Under the pieces are notes generated by a model that did no database searches, was not told the origin of the DNA, and worked only from the letters and a program-made list of their open reading frames with translations. A stretch of DNA of 32,771 bases from a virus. Both the position numbers and the translations under genes were made by a program. The DNA is taken from positions 1 to 32,771 of IMG/VR virus record IMGVR_UViG_3300009184_000123. One strand, written 5' to 3'. Of this stretch, positions 1-5,463 are shown in pieces (position 1 is the stretch's first letter; each line of letters opens with the position of its first letter).

Positions 1-123
1 AAGTTTCCCGATAAGCCACATTTTCAAAAGTCATTTGGTTTTGATTGGAAAGTTTTAAAACAACGAATTGAAAAAGGTATCACAATAATTGACAACGGAA
101 TTATTTACGCTAAAATATAGTTA
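1..123. repeat. 123-bp direct repeat, left copy (contig overlap)
   Basis: Bases 1-123 are identical to 32649-32771. Bases 1-120 are the last 40 codons, including the stop, of the endolysin gene at the right end; bases 121-123 are TTA up to the A of the next ATG. Because the repeat lies inside a coding gene and closes it perfectly onto the next one, the simplest reading is that the assembly is circular and was cut open at an arbitrary point. It could reflect a circularly permuted headful genome or a circular replicative form. A fixed direct terminal repeat is less likely. Confidence 0.95.
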
Positions 124-1142
124 TGACTGAAAATATTAAAAATGCAAAAAAATATCATTCCAAAATTGTTATTGATTATATTTTAAAATTTCCAAAAGCC
201 ACTACAATGTCAATTGCGAGAATGGTTTTTAATGAAAATACTTTGGATTTTAAAAGCGTAGAACAAGCGCGGGGATTGGTTCGTTACTATCGTAACGAAT
301 TAAACCCAAATAAAAAAGGAAATTTAACAATCATACAACAAAGAACCGAACAAGAAAGAAAACAATCTATTTTGAAAAGATTGCCCGAAAGCGATTATTT
401 GAAAAACGAACCTTTTATAATTCCAAAAGGACAAAACAATATTTTAATTTTATCGGATATACATTTTCCCTATCAGGACAACAAAGCGTTGGAATTGGCA
501 ATAAATTACGGAATAGAAAACAAAGTCAATGCAATATATTTAAACGGCGATATTTTGGACTTTTACCAATGTAGTCGATTTACAAAAGACAGACGATTGC
601 GGGATATGGCGGGCGAATTAGAAATGGGACGCGAATTTTTAAAAATATTACAACAAACTTTTAAATGCCCGATTTATTATAAAATTGGGAACCACGAAAA
701 AAGATATGAAGACTATTTAATGATTAAGGCACCCGAATTGTTGGGAATTGACGACTTCAAATTGGAACAATTATTGAAAATGCGTGAATTTGGCGTTACT
801 TTGATAAAAGATAAACAAATGGCGTTAGCGGGAAAATTGCCAATTTTACACGGTCACGAATGGTTTGGGGGTTTTGCCCCGCCTGTTAACCCCGCGCGCG
901 GTTTATATTTAAAATCAAAAGAAAGTTGTATCATTGGACATCATCACAGGACAAGCGAACACACAGAAAAAAACTTGGGCGGTCAAGTGACTACAACTTG
1001 GTCGACAGGTTGTTTATGCGGTTTGGAACCTGAATATGCGCCGTATAATAATTATAATCACGGTTTTGCACACGTAAAAGTTGACGATTTAGGGAATTAT
1101 AAATTAAAAAATATAAAAATTATTAATTACAAAATTGTTTAA
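123..1142 (+). CDS. calcineurin-like metallophosphoesterase
   Basis: A 339-residue protein carrying the full metal-binding signature of calcineurin-like phosphoesterases: D112-I-H114, G142-D143-I-L-D146, G189-N-H191-E192, H243-G-H245-E246 and G272-H273-H274-H275. These residues normally bind two metal ions and hydrolyse phosphomonoesters or diesters; the substrate here is unknown. About 100 residues precede the catalytic domain; residues 14-56 look helical and helix-turn-helix-like, followed by a charged Lys/Glu/Arg-rich stretch. On the closed circle the start lies 3 nt after the endolysin stop and the stop abuts the next start, so it sits inside the lysis operon between endolysin and spanin. 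A role in nucleic-acid or nucleotide turnover is inferred from the fold only. Confidence 0.85.
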   Translation: MTENIKNAKKYHSKIVIDYILKFPKATTMSIARMVFNENTLDFKSVEQARGLVRYYRNELNPNKKGNLTIIQQRTEQERKQSILKRLPESDYLKNEPFIIPKGQNNILILSDIHFPYQDNKALELAINYGIENKVNAIYLNGDILDFYQCSRFTKDRRLRDMAGELEMGREFLKILQQTFKCPIYYKIGNHEKRYEDYLMIKAPELLGIDDFKLEQLLKMREFGVTLIKDKQMALAGKLPILHGHEWFGGFAPPVNPARGLYLKSKESCIIGHHHRTSEHTEKNLGGQVTTTWSTGCLCGLEPEYAPYNNYNHGFAHVKVDDLGNYKLKNIKIINYKIV

Positions 1143-1598
1143 ATGAAATCATTTTTAAAAATATTATTTGTCGCGTTCCTGTTGTTTGGTTGCGGTTCCC
1201 GAAAGGTTCAAAAATCGACGGAAGCGATAAAAGAAATAACAACCGAAGCAACAAAAATTGTTGAGGTTAAAAACGATAATACAAAAATAAATATTATCGA
1301 GAATTGCGACGAAACGATTATCGAACCAATAGATACAATCGCGCCAATGGTAGTTGACGGCAAAGTTTACAAAAACGCCCGTTTAAGAAGCGTAAATAAA
1401 AAAGTCAACACAAATATTGTAAAAGACATAAAACAAGTTAAAACAACGGTAAAACAAGCCAAAAAAAAGACGTCACACGAAATAATTAAAAAAGATATTG
1501 TAAAAAAATCGGTTTCGTGTTGGTGGTGGTTACTTTTATTGTTAATTCCGATATATTATTTATATAGAAAATACAAAAATTTTATTTGGTTTATTTAA
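1143..1598 (+). CDS. probable unimolecular spanin (lipoprotein with C-terminal membrane anchor)
   Basis: A 151-residue protein with a lipoprotein signal (Lys at 2 and 6, hydrophobic 7-15, lipobox L14-F-G-C17) and a second hydrophobic segment at the other end, about residues 126-141 (CWWW then a Leu-rich run), followed by a basic tail. Between them lies a Lys/Thr/Val-rich periplasmic stretch. An outer-membrane lipid anchor at one end and an inner-membrane helix at the other is the architecture of u-spanins such as T1 gp11, which fuse the two membranes in the last lysis step. The start directly follows the phosphoesterase stop; holin and endolysin lie just upstream on the circle, and a terminator follows. 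A generic lipoprotein is the alternative. The call rests on topology and position, since spanins share little sequence. Confidence 0.65.
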   Translation: MKSFLKILFVAFLLFGCGSRKVQKSTEAIKEITTEATKIVEVKNDNTKINIIENCDETIIEPIDTIAPMVVDGKVYKNARLRSVNKKVNTNIVKDIKQVKTTVKQAKKKTSHEIIKKDIVKKSVSCWWWLLLLLIPIYYLYRKYKNFIWFI

Positions 1599-1606
1599 TT
1601 CAGGTA

Positions 1607-1633
1607 CCCGTTAAGAAATTAACGGGTTTTTTT
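1607..1633 (+). terminator. rho-independent terminator ending the lysis operon
   Basis: A perfect 8-bp stem CCCGTTAA (1607-1614) / TTAACGGG (1619-1626) with a GAAA tetraloop is followed at once by seven T residues (1627-1633). It lies 9 nt after the spanin stop and before the early promoter, so it separates late from early transcription. Confidence 0.9.
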
Positions 1634-1816
1634 ATGCAAAAAAAACAGGCAACAAAATCAATTGCGCCCGTCCTTTCACTTAAAAAAATACGGAATTATG
1701 AGAACCGTTGCACAAATTTACAATTTTTTATTTTAAAACAAACCCAATAAAACCGCGTTTCTTATTTAGAATTAATAAAAATTAACAAAAAAGATAATTA
1801 TTTTTATATTATTGTG
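1634..1816. other. non-coding gap between terminator and early promoter
   Basis: Very A-rich sequence with no ORF of useful length. The only coding-like item is a 12-codon frame, ATG at 1698 to TAA at 1736 (MRTVAQIYNFLF), which has the GGAATTATG start context typical of this genome. It could be a leader peptide or chance. No repeat or RNA structure stood out. Confidence 0.4.
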
Positions 1817-1846
1817 TTGTGTAATTAAAATGTATTTGTATTTTTG
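1817..1846 (+). promoter_or_regulatory. Bacteroidota-type promoter for the early small genes
   Basis: TTG at 1817-1819, a 19-nt spacer, then TATTTTTG (1839-1846), a perfect match to the -7 consensus TAnnTTTG. Transcription would start near 1850, leaving a leader of about 27 nt before the ATG at 1877. It follows a strong terminator, which is where a new transcript is needed. Confidence 0.65.
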
Positions 1847-1876
1847 ACCCAACAAACAAATAAAAAAATAGAAATT

Positions 1877-2149
1877 ATGAAAACATTAATTACATCAGTA
1901 ACATTGCAAGTTAGCGAAAAATTTAACGAATTTACAGTTTTTACAACGCAAAATTTTAAAGGTCACGTTTATGACGGTTTTACCCCTTACAAATCACTTT
2001 TAGAAGCAACAGAAGAAGCGGAAAAAATGACAAAAATTTGGAATGTTGATTGTATGAGTAATGCAAAAGGTTATGATTTAATAGTTTTTAAATTAGACGG
2101 AACAAAAGACGTTCAATTTATACAAACAAAACACAATTTTTTTAAATAA
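1877..2149 (+). CDS. hypothetical early protein, 90 aa
   Basis: Not recognised. The chosen start is the ATG at 1877, preceded by the genome's usual A-rich leader (ATAGAAATTATG). An in-frame TTG at 1844 is rejected because it overlaps the promoter -7 element. The predicted 90-residue product is soluble and mixed alpha/beta; a helical segment around residues 39-53 (SLLEATEEAEKM) is followed by beta-like stretches ending in Lys/Asn/Phe. It is the first gene after the early promoter, so it is probably made soon after infection; host takeover or anti-defence roles are typical for that position but are not shown by the sequence. Confidence 0.75.
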   Translation: MKTLITSVTLQVSEKFNEFTVFTTQNFKGHVYDGFTPYKSLLEATEEAEKMTKIWNVDCMSNAKGYDLIVFKLDGTKDVQFIQTKHNFFK

Positions 2150-2163
2150 AAACAAAATCTGGG

Positions 2164-2182
2164 GCGCGACCGACAAACGCGC
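2164..2182 (+). repeat. GCGCG intergenic hairpin, copy 1
   Basis: GCGCG (2164-2168) and CGCGC (2178-2182) form a 5-bp all-G/C stem around a 9-nt loop ACCGACAAA, followed by ATTAACTT and an A-rich leader to the ATG at 2207. The same arrangement recurs at 2457. In this AT-rich DNA such a GC-only stem is conspicuous. Confidence 0.6.
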
Positions 2183-2206
2183 ATTAACTTTTAAAAAATA
2201 GAAATT

Positions 2207-2443
2207 ATGAACAAAAATTTAGGATTATTAATTGCACAGGGTTTTGACCTGAAAATGTTTTGGAGTTGTACGGTTACGGAATACGAAATTTCGTTAATCG
2301 GTTGGAACACGTCAGAGGTTTTAAACTATGCTTATTCAAAAGGATTTAAAGTTTACGATTATTGTTATGCAGACAACGCAAAAGTAACCGAACTAACAAA
2401 CGACGGAATTAGGATTGTGTTAATGCCAATGCCAAATCACTAA
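2207..2443 (+). CDS. hypothetical early protein, 78 aa
   Basis: Not recognised. A 78-residue, apparently soluble protein rich in Tyr, Val and Ile, with two Cys (C21, C53) and a Pro-Met-Pro tail (MPMPNH). The fragments SEVLNYAYSKGFKVYDY and VTELTNDGIRIVLM suggest a small alpha/beta fold. The ATG at 2207 has the strong ATAGAAATTATG context and lies 25 nt after a GC hairpin. It is in the early run with the genes on either side. Confidence 0.7.
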   Translation: MNKNLGLLIAQGFDLKMFWSCTVTEYEISLIGWNTSEVLNYAYSKGFKVYDYCYADNAKVTELTNDGIRIVLMPMPNH

Positions 2444-2456
2444 AAATAAAACAGGA

Positions 2457-2475
2457 GCGCGACTGTTAAACGCGC
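2457..2475 (+). repeat. GCGCG intergenic hairpin, copy 2
   Basis: GCGCG (2457-2461) / CGCGC (2471-2475) around a 9-nt loop ACTGTTAAA, then ATTAACTT and an A-rich leader to the ATG at 2498. Compared with copy 1 the stem and the last three loop bases (AAA) are kept while the middle of the loop differs, as expected if the pairing matters. Confidence 0.6.
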
Positions 2476-2497
2476 ATTAACTTAAAAAATCAATATT

Positions 2498-2602
2498 ATG
2501 AGACATTTTTTATTAAAACAAAAGTATCAAATTTATTTTATCGTTTTCGTTATGGTTTATTTTGTCGGGCGAATTATTGCGCAACAGTTTTTAAATATTT
2601 AA
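2498..2602 (+). CDS. small single-pass membrane protein, 34 aa
   Basis: A 34-codon frame from the ATG at 2498 to the TAA at 2600. A basic N-terminus (MRHFLLKQK) precedes one hydrophobic helix, about residues 10-28, suggesting an inner-membrane microprotein with the N-terminus inside. It has the same leader as its neighbours (hairpin, ATTAACTT, A-run, ATTATG), which supports it being real despite its size. The function is unknown; small early phage membrane proteins sometimes act in superinfection exclusion or host inhibition, but nothing here shows that. Confidence 0.6.
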   Translation: MRHFLLKQKYQIYFIVFVMVYFVGRIIAQQFLNI

Positions 2603-2605
2603 TCA

Positions 2606-2809
2606 ATGGAAAAATTAAATTTACCTATCGACGACCTAAAAAAATTTATTGATGATTACAATTTCCCAATAAATAAAATACCAAACCAAACAGGCAAAAA
2701 AAAAATGGATTATATTTTGAAACAAATAATTTGGGACGTTAGTTTGTCAACGCAACAATTAGAAAACGGAACTTCAAAAATAACTTTAGAATTTAAAACA
2801 AAATTATGA
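2606..2809 (+). CDS. hypothetical early protein, 67 aa
   Basis: Not recognised. It starts 3 nt after the 34-aa frame and its stop overlaps the next start (ATGA), so it is translationally coupled on both sides. The 67-residue product has an acidic/basic helical N-terminal half (DDLKKFIDDYNF) and a C-terminal half that looks like paired beta strands ending in EFKTKL. Confidence 0.65.
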   Translation: MEKLNLPIDDLKKFIDDYNFPINKIPNQTGKKKMDYILKQIIWDVSLSTQQLENGTSKITLEFKTKL

Positions 2810-2964
2810 ACAAAGAAAAATCAAATAGACGCGGTCGAAAAGCAATTGACCCGCAGGACGTAAAAAACCAACGCTTTCAATTGGTTTTCTCACAAAATCA
2901 AATTAACGCCGTTGGCGGTCGTGAAAAGGCTTATAAACTTTTAAAAAATGCAATACAATGTTAA
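2806..2964 (+). CDS. small basic protein, possible ribbon-helix-helix DNA-binding type, 52 aa
   Basis: A 52-codon frame, ATG at 2806 to TAA at 2962, overlapping its neighbours at both ends (ATGA with the upstream gene, seven bases ATGTTAA with the downstream one). The protein begins with a strongly basic SNRRGRK segment, then RFQLVFSQNQINAVGG and a helix REKAYKLLKNAI. A basic GR-type arm followed by strand-helix-helix is common in small CopG/MobC-like DNA-binding proteins, so an early regulator is possible, but the match is loose and there is no second helix signature I would rely on. Confidence 0.55.
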   Translation: MNKEKSNRRGRKAIDPQDVKNQRFQLVFSQNQINAVGGREKAYKLLKNAIQC

Positions 2965-3158
2965 GTTTAAAAAACGGTTATTGGACGTTGAACGGCAAAA
3001 GACACAACGAACTAAACGCAACGGAAAGATTAGTTTTTAACTTATTATTTGAACATAGAAAAAATAAAATAATTGAGTTGCATAATAAAAATAAAACAAC
3101 TACTTTTGCGTTAAACGAAATCAAAGTCAAAAACTTTGAAATTTTAAAAACAAATTAA
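2958..3158 (+). CDS. hypothetical early protein, 66 aa
   Basis: Not recognised. The ATG at 2958 overlaps the end of the upstream gene by seven bases. The 66-residue protein opens with a beta hairpin-like WTLNGKRH stretch, then a helical region NATERLVFNLLFEHRKNKIIELHNK and a short basic tail. The next gene starts after a 33-bp leader that is repeated further on. Confidence 0.6.
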   Translation: MLSLKNGYWTLNGKRHNELNATERLVFNLLFEHRKNKIIELHNKNKTTTFALNEIKVKNFEILKTN

Positions 3159-3184
3159 TCACTTTAAAAATTAGAAATTATGAG
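3152..3184 (+). repeat. 33-bp leader repeat, copy 1
   Basis: Bases 3152-3184 are identical to 3346-3378 (offset 194). The repeat covers the end of one gene, the spacer AATCACTTTAAAAATTAG and the first four bases of the following gene (ATGAG). It acts as the translation leader of the 55-aa gene, and probably arose by local duplication. Confidence 0.8.
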
Positions 3185-3347
3185 AAATAAACCTTATGTT
3201 AAAATTTACAAAGAAGGAATTTTAATCAATCCAATTACAAAAGAAAACCCTTATTTATCTACGCCACATAATTATTTAAAACCAAGTCAAAGAATGTGGC
3301 AAAATATAATAAATAGGTTTTTTACAGGAAAAACAATTGTCAAATAA
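3180..3347 (+). CDS. hypothetical early protein, 55 aa
   Basis: A 55-codon frame, ATG at 3180 to TAA at 3345, with the strong TTAGAAATTATG leader. The product MRNKPYVKIYKEG... is basic, Pro- and Asn-rich, and ends in a helical RMWQNIINRFF stretch. I recognise no family. It is flanked by the two copies of the 33-bp leader repeat. Confidence 0.55.
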   Translation: MRNKPYVKIYKEGILINPITKENPYLSTPHNYLKPSQRMWQNIINRFFTGKTIVK

Positions 3348-3378
3348 ATTAATCACTTTAAAAATTAGAAATTATGAG
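3346..3378 (+). repeat. 33-bp leader repeat, copy 2
   Basis: Exact copy of 3152-3184, serving as the leader of the gene at 3374. Identity ends after ATGAG, so the two proteins share only the start codon and nearby bases. Confidence 0.8.
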
Positions 3379-3817
3379 CAAAGACTTTTATTTTGAATTT
3401 AAGGCAGAACAAATGGCGACAATGTACGCGCCAACGTTCACAAAAAAAGAAGCAATTTTAACAGGTAAACGAATGGTTGACGACCTGTTGGAAAAAGGCG
3501 AAGTGGACCCGTTGCAAGTTTGGACGAACATTTGCAGGTTAAAAGAGGTTGTCAATTCCGCAGACGCAACGTTCAGGGACAAAATGGAAATTTTGGAAAA
3601 AACAAACGTTAACGGTGTCGAATTTAATTACACAAACGGCGGGGAAACTGTCAACTATTCCGAAGACGAAATTTACAACCAATTAAAAGCCGATTTGGAC
3701 GCACGCGTCGAACTTTTGAAGTTGGCACAAAAACAAACAATTATTGACGCATATGGGAACGACGTTCCAAAGGTTGGAACCACACCGCGCAAAAGTTCAA
3801 TCACAGCAAAATTTTAA
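3374..3817 (+). CDS. conserved-type phage protein of unknown function next to SSB-like gene, 147 aa
   Basis: A soluble 147-residue protein, mostly helical at its N-terminal two-thirds (FTKKEAILTGKRMVDDLLEK, VWTNICRLKEVVNS, FRDKMEILEK), then a short beta-like NGVEFNYTNGG segment, another helix with QLKADLDARVELL and a basic tail. I do not recognise a named domain. It precedes the SSB-like gene by 27 nt, in the position where many phages keep a DNA-metabolism accessory protein, and is likely co-transcribed with it. Start context TTAGAAATTATG. Confidence 0.7.
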   Translation: MSKDFYFEFKAEQMATMYAPTFTKKEAILTGKRMVDDLLEKGEVDPLQVWTNICRLKEVVNSADATFRDKMEILEKTNVNGVEFNYTNGGETVNYSEDEIYNQLKADLDARVELLKLAQKQTIIDAYGNDVPKVGTTPRKSSITAKF

Positions 3818-3844
3818 TAATAAACACTAAAAAAAACAGAAATT

Positions 3845-4477
3845 ATGGCAATCACAGCAAAAAAAGGCGAAGCGTTCGAAAAAGAATTAATCGAAGCAGG
3901 GAATTATGTAGCACGTTGTTACAAAATGATTGAAATCGGAACCGTTGAAGAAGAGTTTTTGGGCGTAAAAAAACAAATGCACAAAGTTCGTATCGGTTGG
4001 GAGTTACCAACGGAATTAAAAACGTTTAACCCTGAAAAAGGCGAACAACCGTGCGTTATAGACAAAGAATACACGTTGAGTTTAGCCGATAAGGCAAATT
4101 TGCGCAAAGATTTACAAAGTTGGAGAGGCAAAGCGTTTTCGGACGACGAAGCCGAAGCGTTTGACATTACAAAACTTTTAGGGGTTCCCTGCATGTTAAA
4201 TATTATACACGTTCAGGGAAAAAAAGACCCAACAAAAACATATCAGGCAATCGGGAGCGTTTCCCCAATGCCAAAAGGTTTGGTTTGCCCGCCACAGGTT
4301 AACGACACGTTTGTTTTTGATTATGAAAATTTCGACGACGAAAAATTTAATTCATTGCCTGACTTTTTAAAAGAACAAATAGTAAAAACACCTGAATACA
4401 AAGAAGCGATTTCACAAACTGTTGAAGCGTCGCCGTTTTTTACAAATTTAGAAGACAACGACGAAAGTTTTATTTAA
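3845..4477 (+). CDS. probable single-stranded DNA-binding protein (phage SSB-like)
   Basis: A 210-residue protein with features of phage SSB-like proteins: an N-terminal beta-rich region starting with GNYVARCYKMIEIG, a central segment LRKDLQSWRGKAF followed by FDITKLLGVPCMLNIIH that recurs in phage replication-module proteins of this type, and a short acidic C-terminal tail (NLEDNDESFI) ending in a bulky residue, like the protein-interaction tips of SSBs. It would coat single-stranded DNA during replication and recombination. Position upstream of the initiator-like protein, ATPase, NinB and NinG fits. The start at 3845 has the ACAGAAATTATG leader. The binding role is inferred from motif memory and context. 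Confidence 0.6.
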   Translation: MAITAKKGEAFEKELIEAGNYVARCYKMIEIGTVEEEFLGVKKQMHKVRIGWELPTELKTFNPEKGEQPCVIDKEYTLSLADKANLRKDLQSWRGKAFSDDEAEAFDITKLLGVPCMLNIIHVQGKKDPTKTYQAIGSVSPMPKGLVCPPQVNDTFVFDYENFDDEKFNSLPDFLKEQIVKTPEYKEAISQTVEASPFFTNLEDNDESFI

Positions 4478-4486
4478 AAAAATTGT

Positions 4487-4494
4487 TATATTTG
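4487..4494 (+). promoter_or_regulatory. candidate promoter -7 element upstream of the structured element
   Basis: TATATTTG matches TAnnTTTG exactly, 10 nt after the SSB-like stop. No exact TTG lies at the usual distance; GTTTTA near 4467-4472 is the nearest candidate. TTGCAAT (4492-4498), overlapping the element, is an inverted repeat with ATTGCAA (4517-4523), which could be an operator. Transcription would begin near 4498. Confidence 0.45.
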
Positions 4495-4497
4495 CAA

Positions 4498-4591
4498 TTG
4501 TAATGAAGTGAGACGCATTGCAACCGTAAAATATTATAAAACCCTATCAGAAAGGCACGTCTCACAACAGCCGATTTGATAGGGTTTTTTT
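4498..4591 (+). ncRNA. putative structured small RNA or attenuator with interlocked stems
   Basis: A stretch of about 94 nt with no useful ORF, beginning at a TAnnTTTG element and ending in a terminator. Two perfect inverted repeats interlock: GTGAGACG (4508-4515) with CGTCTCAC (4558-4565), and AAACCCTATCA (4539-4549) with TGATAGGGTTT (4577-4587). The order is A-B-A'-B', so both stems can form together only as a pseudoknot, or else compete. The second stem is followed by T-rich sequence and so doubles as a terminator. It may be a free small RNA or may control read-through into the gene at 4632. I know of no named family that matches. Confidence 0.5.
4539..4591 (+). terminator. terminator stem of the structured element
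   Basis: AAACCCTATCA (4539-4549) pairs with TGATAGGGTTT (4577-4587), 11 bp, around a 27-nt loop; the T-run covers 4585-4591. The long loop is unusual for a plain terminator and contains CGTCTCAC, which can pair upstream. Confidence 0.7.
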
Positions 4592-4631
4592 AATCAAATA
4601 GTTTATTGGTATCTTAAAACCTTTATTTATT

Positions 4632-4865
4632 ATGGCAAAATTTGAATTAAAATTTTTAGATTTTTTCGGACAACACTTTGTAAAAGTTGAAAAAAAAATA
4701 ATTGAACTTCACACAAAAAACAAAGACGTAATACAAATCACAATCGCAAGTCATAACGGTTTAGAATTGTTTATAAATTTAGACAAATCAACAGCGATAA
4801 AATTCGCAAAAACAATTCGTACCGAAATAAACAAAATCACAGAAAGCGAGGGCGAAAATGAATAA
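4632..4865 (+). CDS. hypothetical protein, 77 aa
   Basis: Not recognised. The 77-residue product alternates beta-like stretches (FELKFLDFFGQHFVKVEKK, VIQITIASHNGLELFINLD) with a C-terminal helix (KSTAIKFAKTIRTEINKI) and an acidic tail. Its last eight bases overlap the next start. It is the first gene downstream of the structured element and may be subject to its read-through control. Confidence 0.65.
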   Translation: MAKFELKFLDFFGQHFVKVEKKIIELHTKNKDVIQITIASHNGLELFINLDKSTAIKFAKTIRTEINKITESEGENE

Positions 4866-5463
4866 ATTGACCAAAAGAAAAGGTTTCAATTTTTTTCGTT
4901 CCTACTTCGACGTTTACAATGAGTTAGAAACAATTGAGGACAAAGTCGCGTTTATAGACGCATTGTTGGAGCGTCAATTTATGGGTATTAAGCCAACCAA
5001 TTTGAAAGGAATGGCAAAATTTGCTTATATAAGTCAAACAAATAGCATTGACAGTCAGGTTAAAGGTTACGAAGACAAAACGGGAAATATTTTGACCCCT
5101 ACCGTAGGGGGTGCCGTAGGGGGTATGGGTACCCCTTGCCAACAAGTAGAAGTAAAAGAGAAAGTAAAAGATATTAACCTGTCGGTTAATTGGGAAGGAC
5201 TTTTAAAACAGTTTAATTTAATTACAAATAAAAAAATTAAAGTTGTTGACGAAAAAACAAAACGACAAGTTAACGCAAGGTTAAAAGAGGGTTATACAAA
5301 AGCCGATTTAGTTTTGGCGATTACTAATTGTTATAATGACGACTACCATAAGGAAAACCCGAAATATTTAACACTCGAATTTATTAGCAGACCCGACAAA
5401 ATGCAAAAATATTGTCAGGAATTTAAAAACACAAAACCAACTAAAAAAATCGATAAATTATGA
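4858..5463 (+). CDS. putative replication initiator (DUF6291-like N-domain plus conserved phage C-terminal domain)
   Basis: A 201-residue two-domain protein. Residues 8-76 (GFNFFRSYFDVYNELE... KGYEDKTGN) match my memory of DUF6291 proteins, which resemble phage replication-organiser N-domains. A Gly/Pro linker covers 77-105. Residues 110-187 (NKKIKVVDEKTKRQVNARLKEGYT ... YLTLEF) resemble the TIGR02220 phage C-terminal domain of replication proteins. It would bind the origin and load the helicase; the RecA-fold ATPase lies two genes on. The linker DNA (5095-5136) holds iteron-like repeats, as in lambda O. Start and stop overlap both neighbours. The initiator role is inference from domain layout and context. 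Confidence 0.6.
   Translation: MNKLTKRKGFNFFRSYFDVYNELETIEDKVAFIDALLERQFMGIKPTNLKGMAKFAYISQTNSIDSQVKGYEDKTGNILTPTVGGAVGGMGTPCQQVEVKEKVKDINLSVNWEGLLKQFNLITNKKIKVVDEKTKRQVNARLKEGYTKADLVLAITNCYNDDYHKENPKYLTLEFISRPDKMQKYCQEFKNTKPTKKIDKL
5095..5136. repeat. iteron-like GC-rich repeat cluster (possible origin)
   Basis: Within 42 bases of the linker of the initiator-like gene there are two tandem copies of CCGTAGGGGGT (5102-5112 and 5114-5124), an inverted ACCCCTAC (5095-5102) and a palindromic GGGTACCCCT (5127-5136). All share a GGGGT/ACCCC core. The patch is strikingly G-rich for this genome. Lambda-type phages keep origin iterons inside the initiator gene at the same relative place. Confidence 0.45.

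Noticed and set aside
1-123. A true direct terminal repeat of a linear genome
   Set aside because: The repeat is inside the endolysin gene and ends one base into the next gene, with no packaging-type features; circular overlap explains it more simply.
1844-1876. Upstream TTG start for the 90-aa gene
   Set aside because: The TTG overlaps the -7 promoter element, so it would not be in the transcript; the ATG at 1877 has the standard leader.
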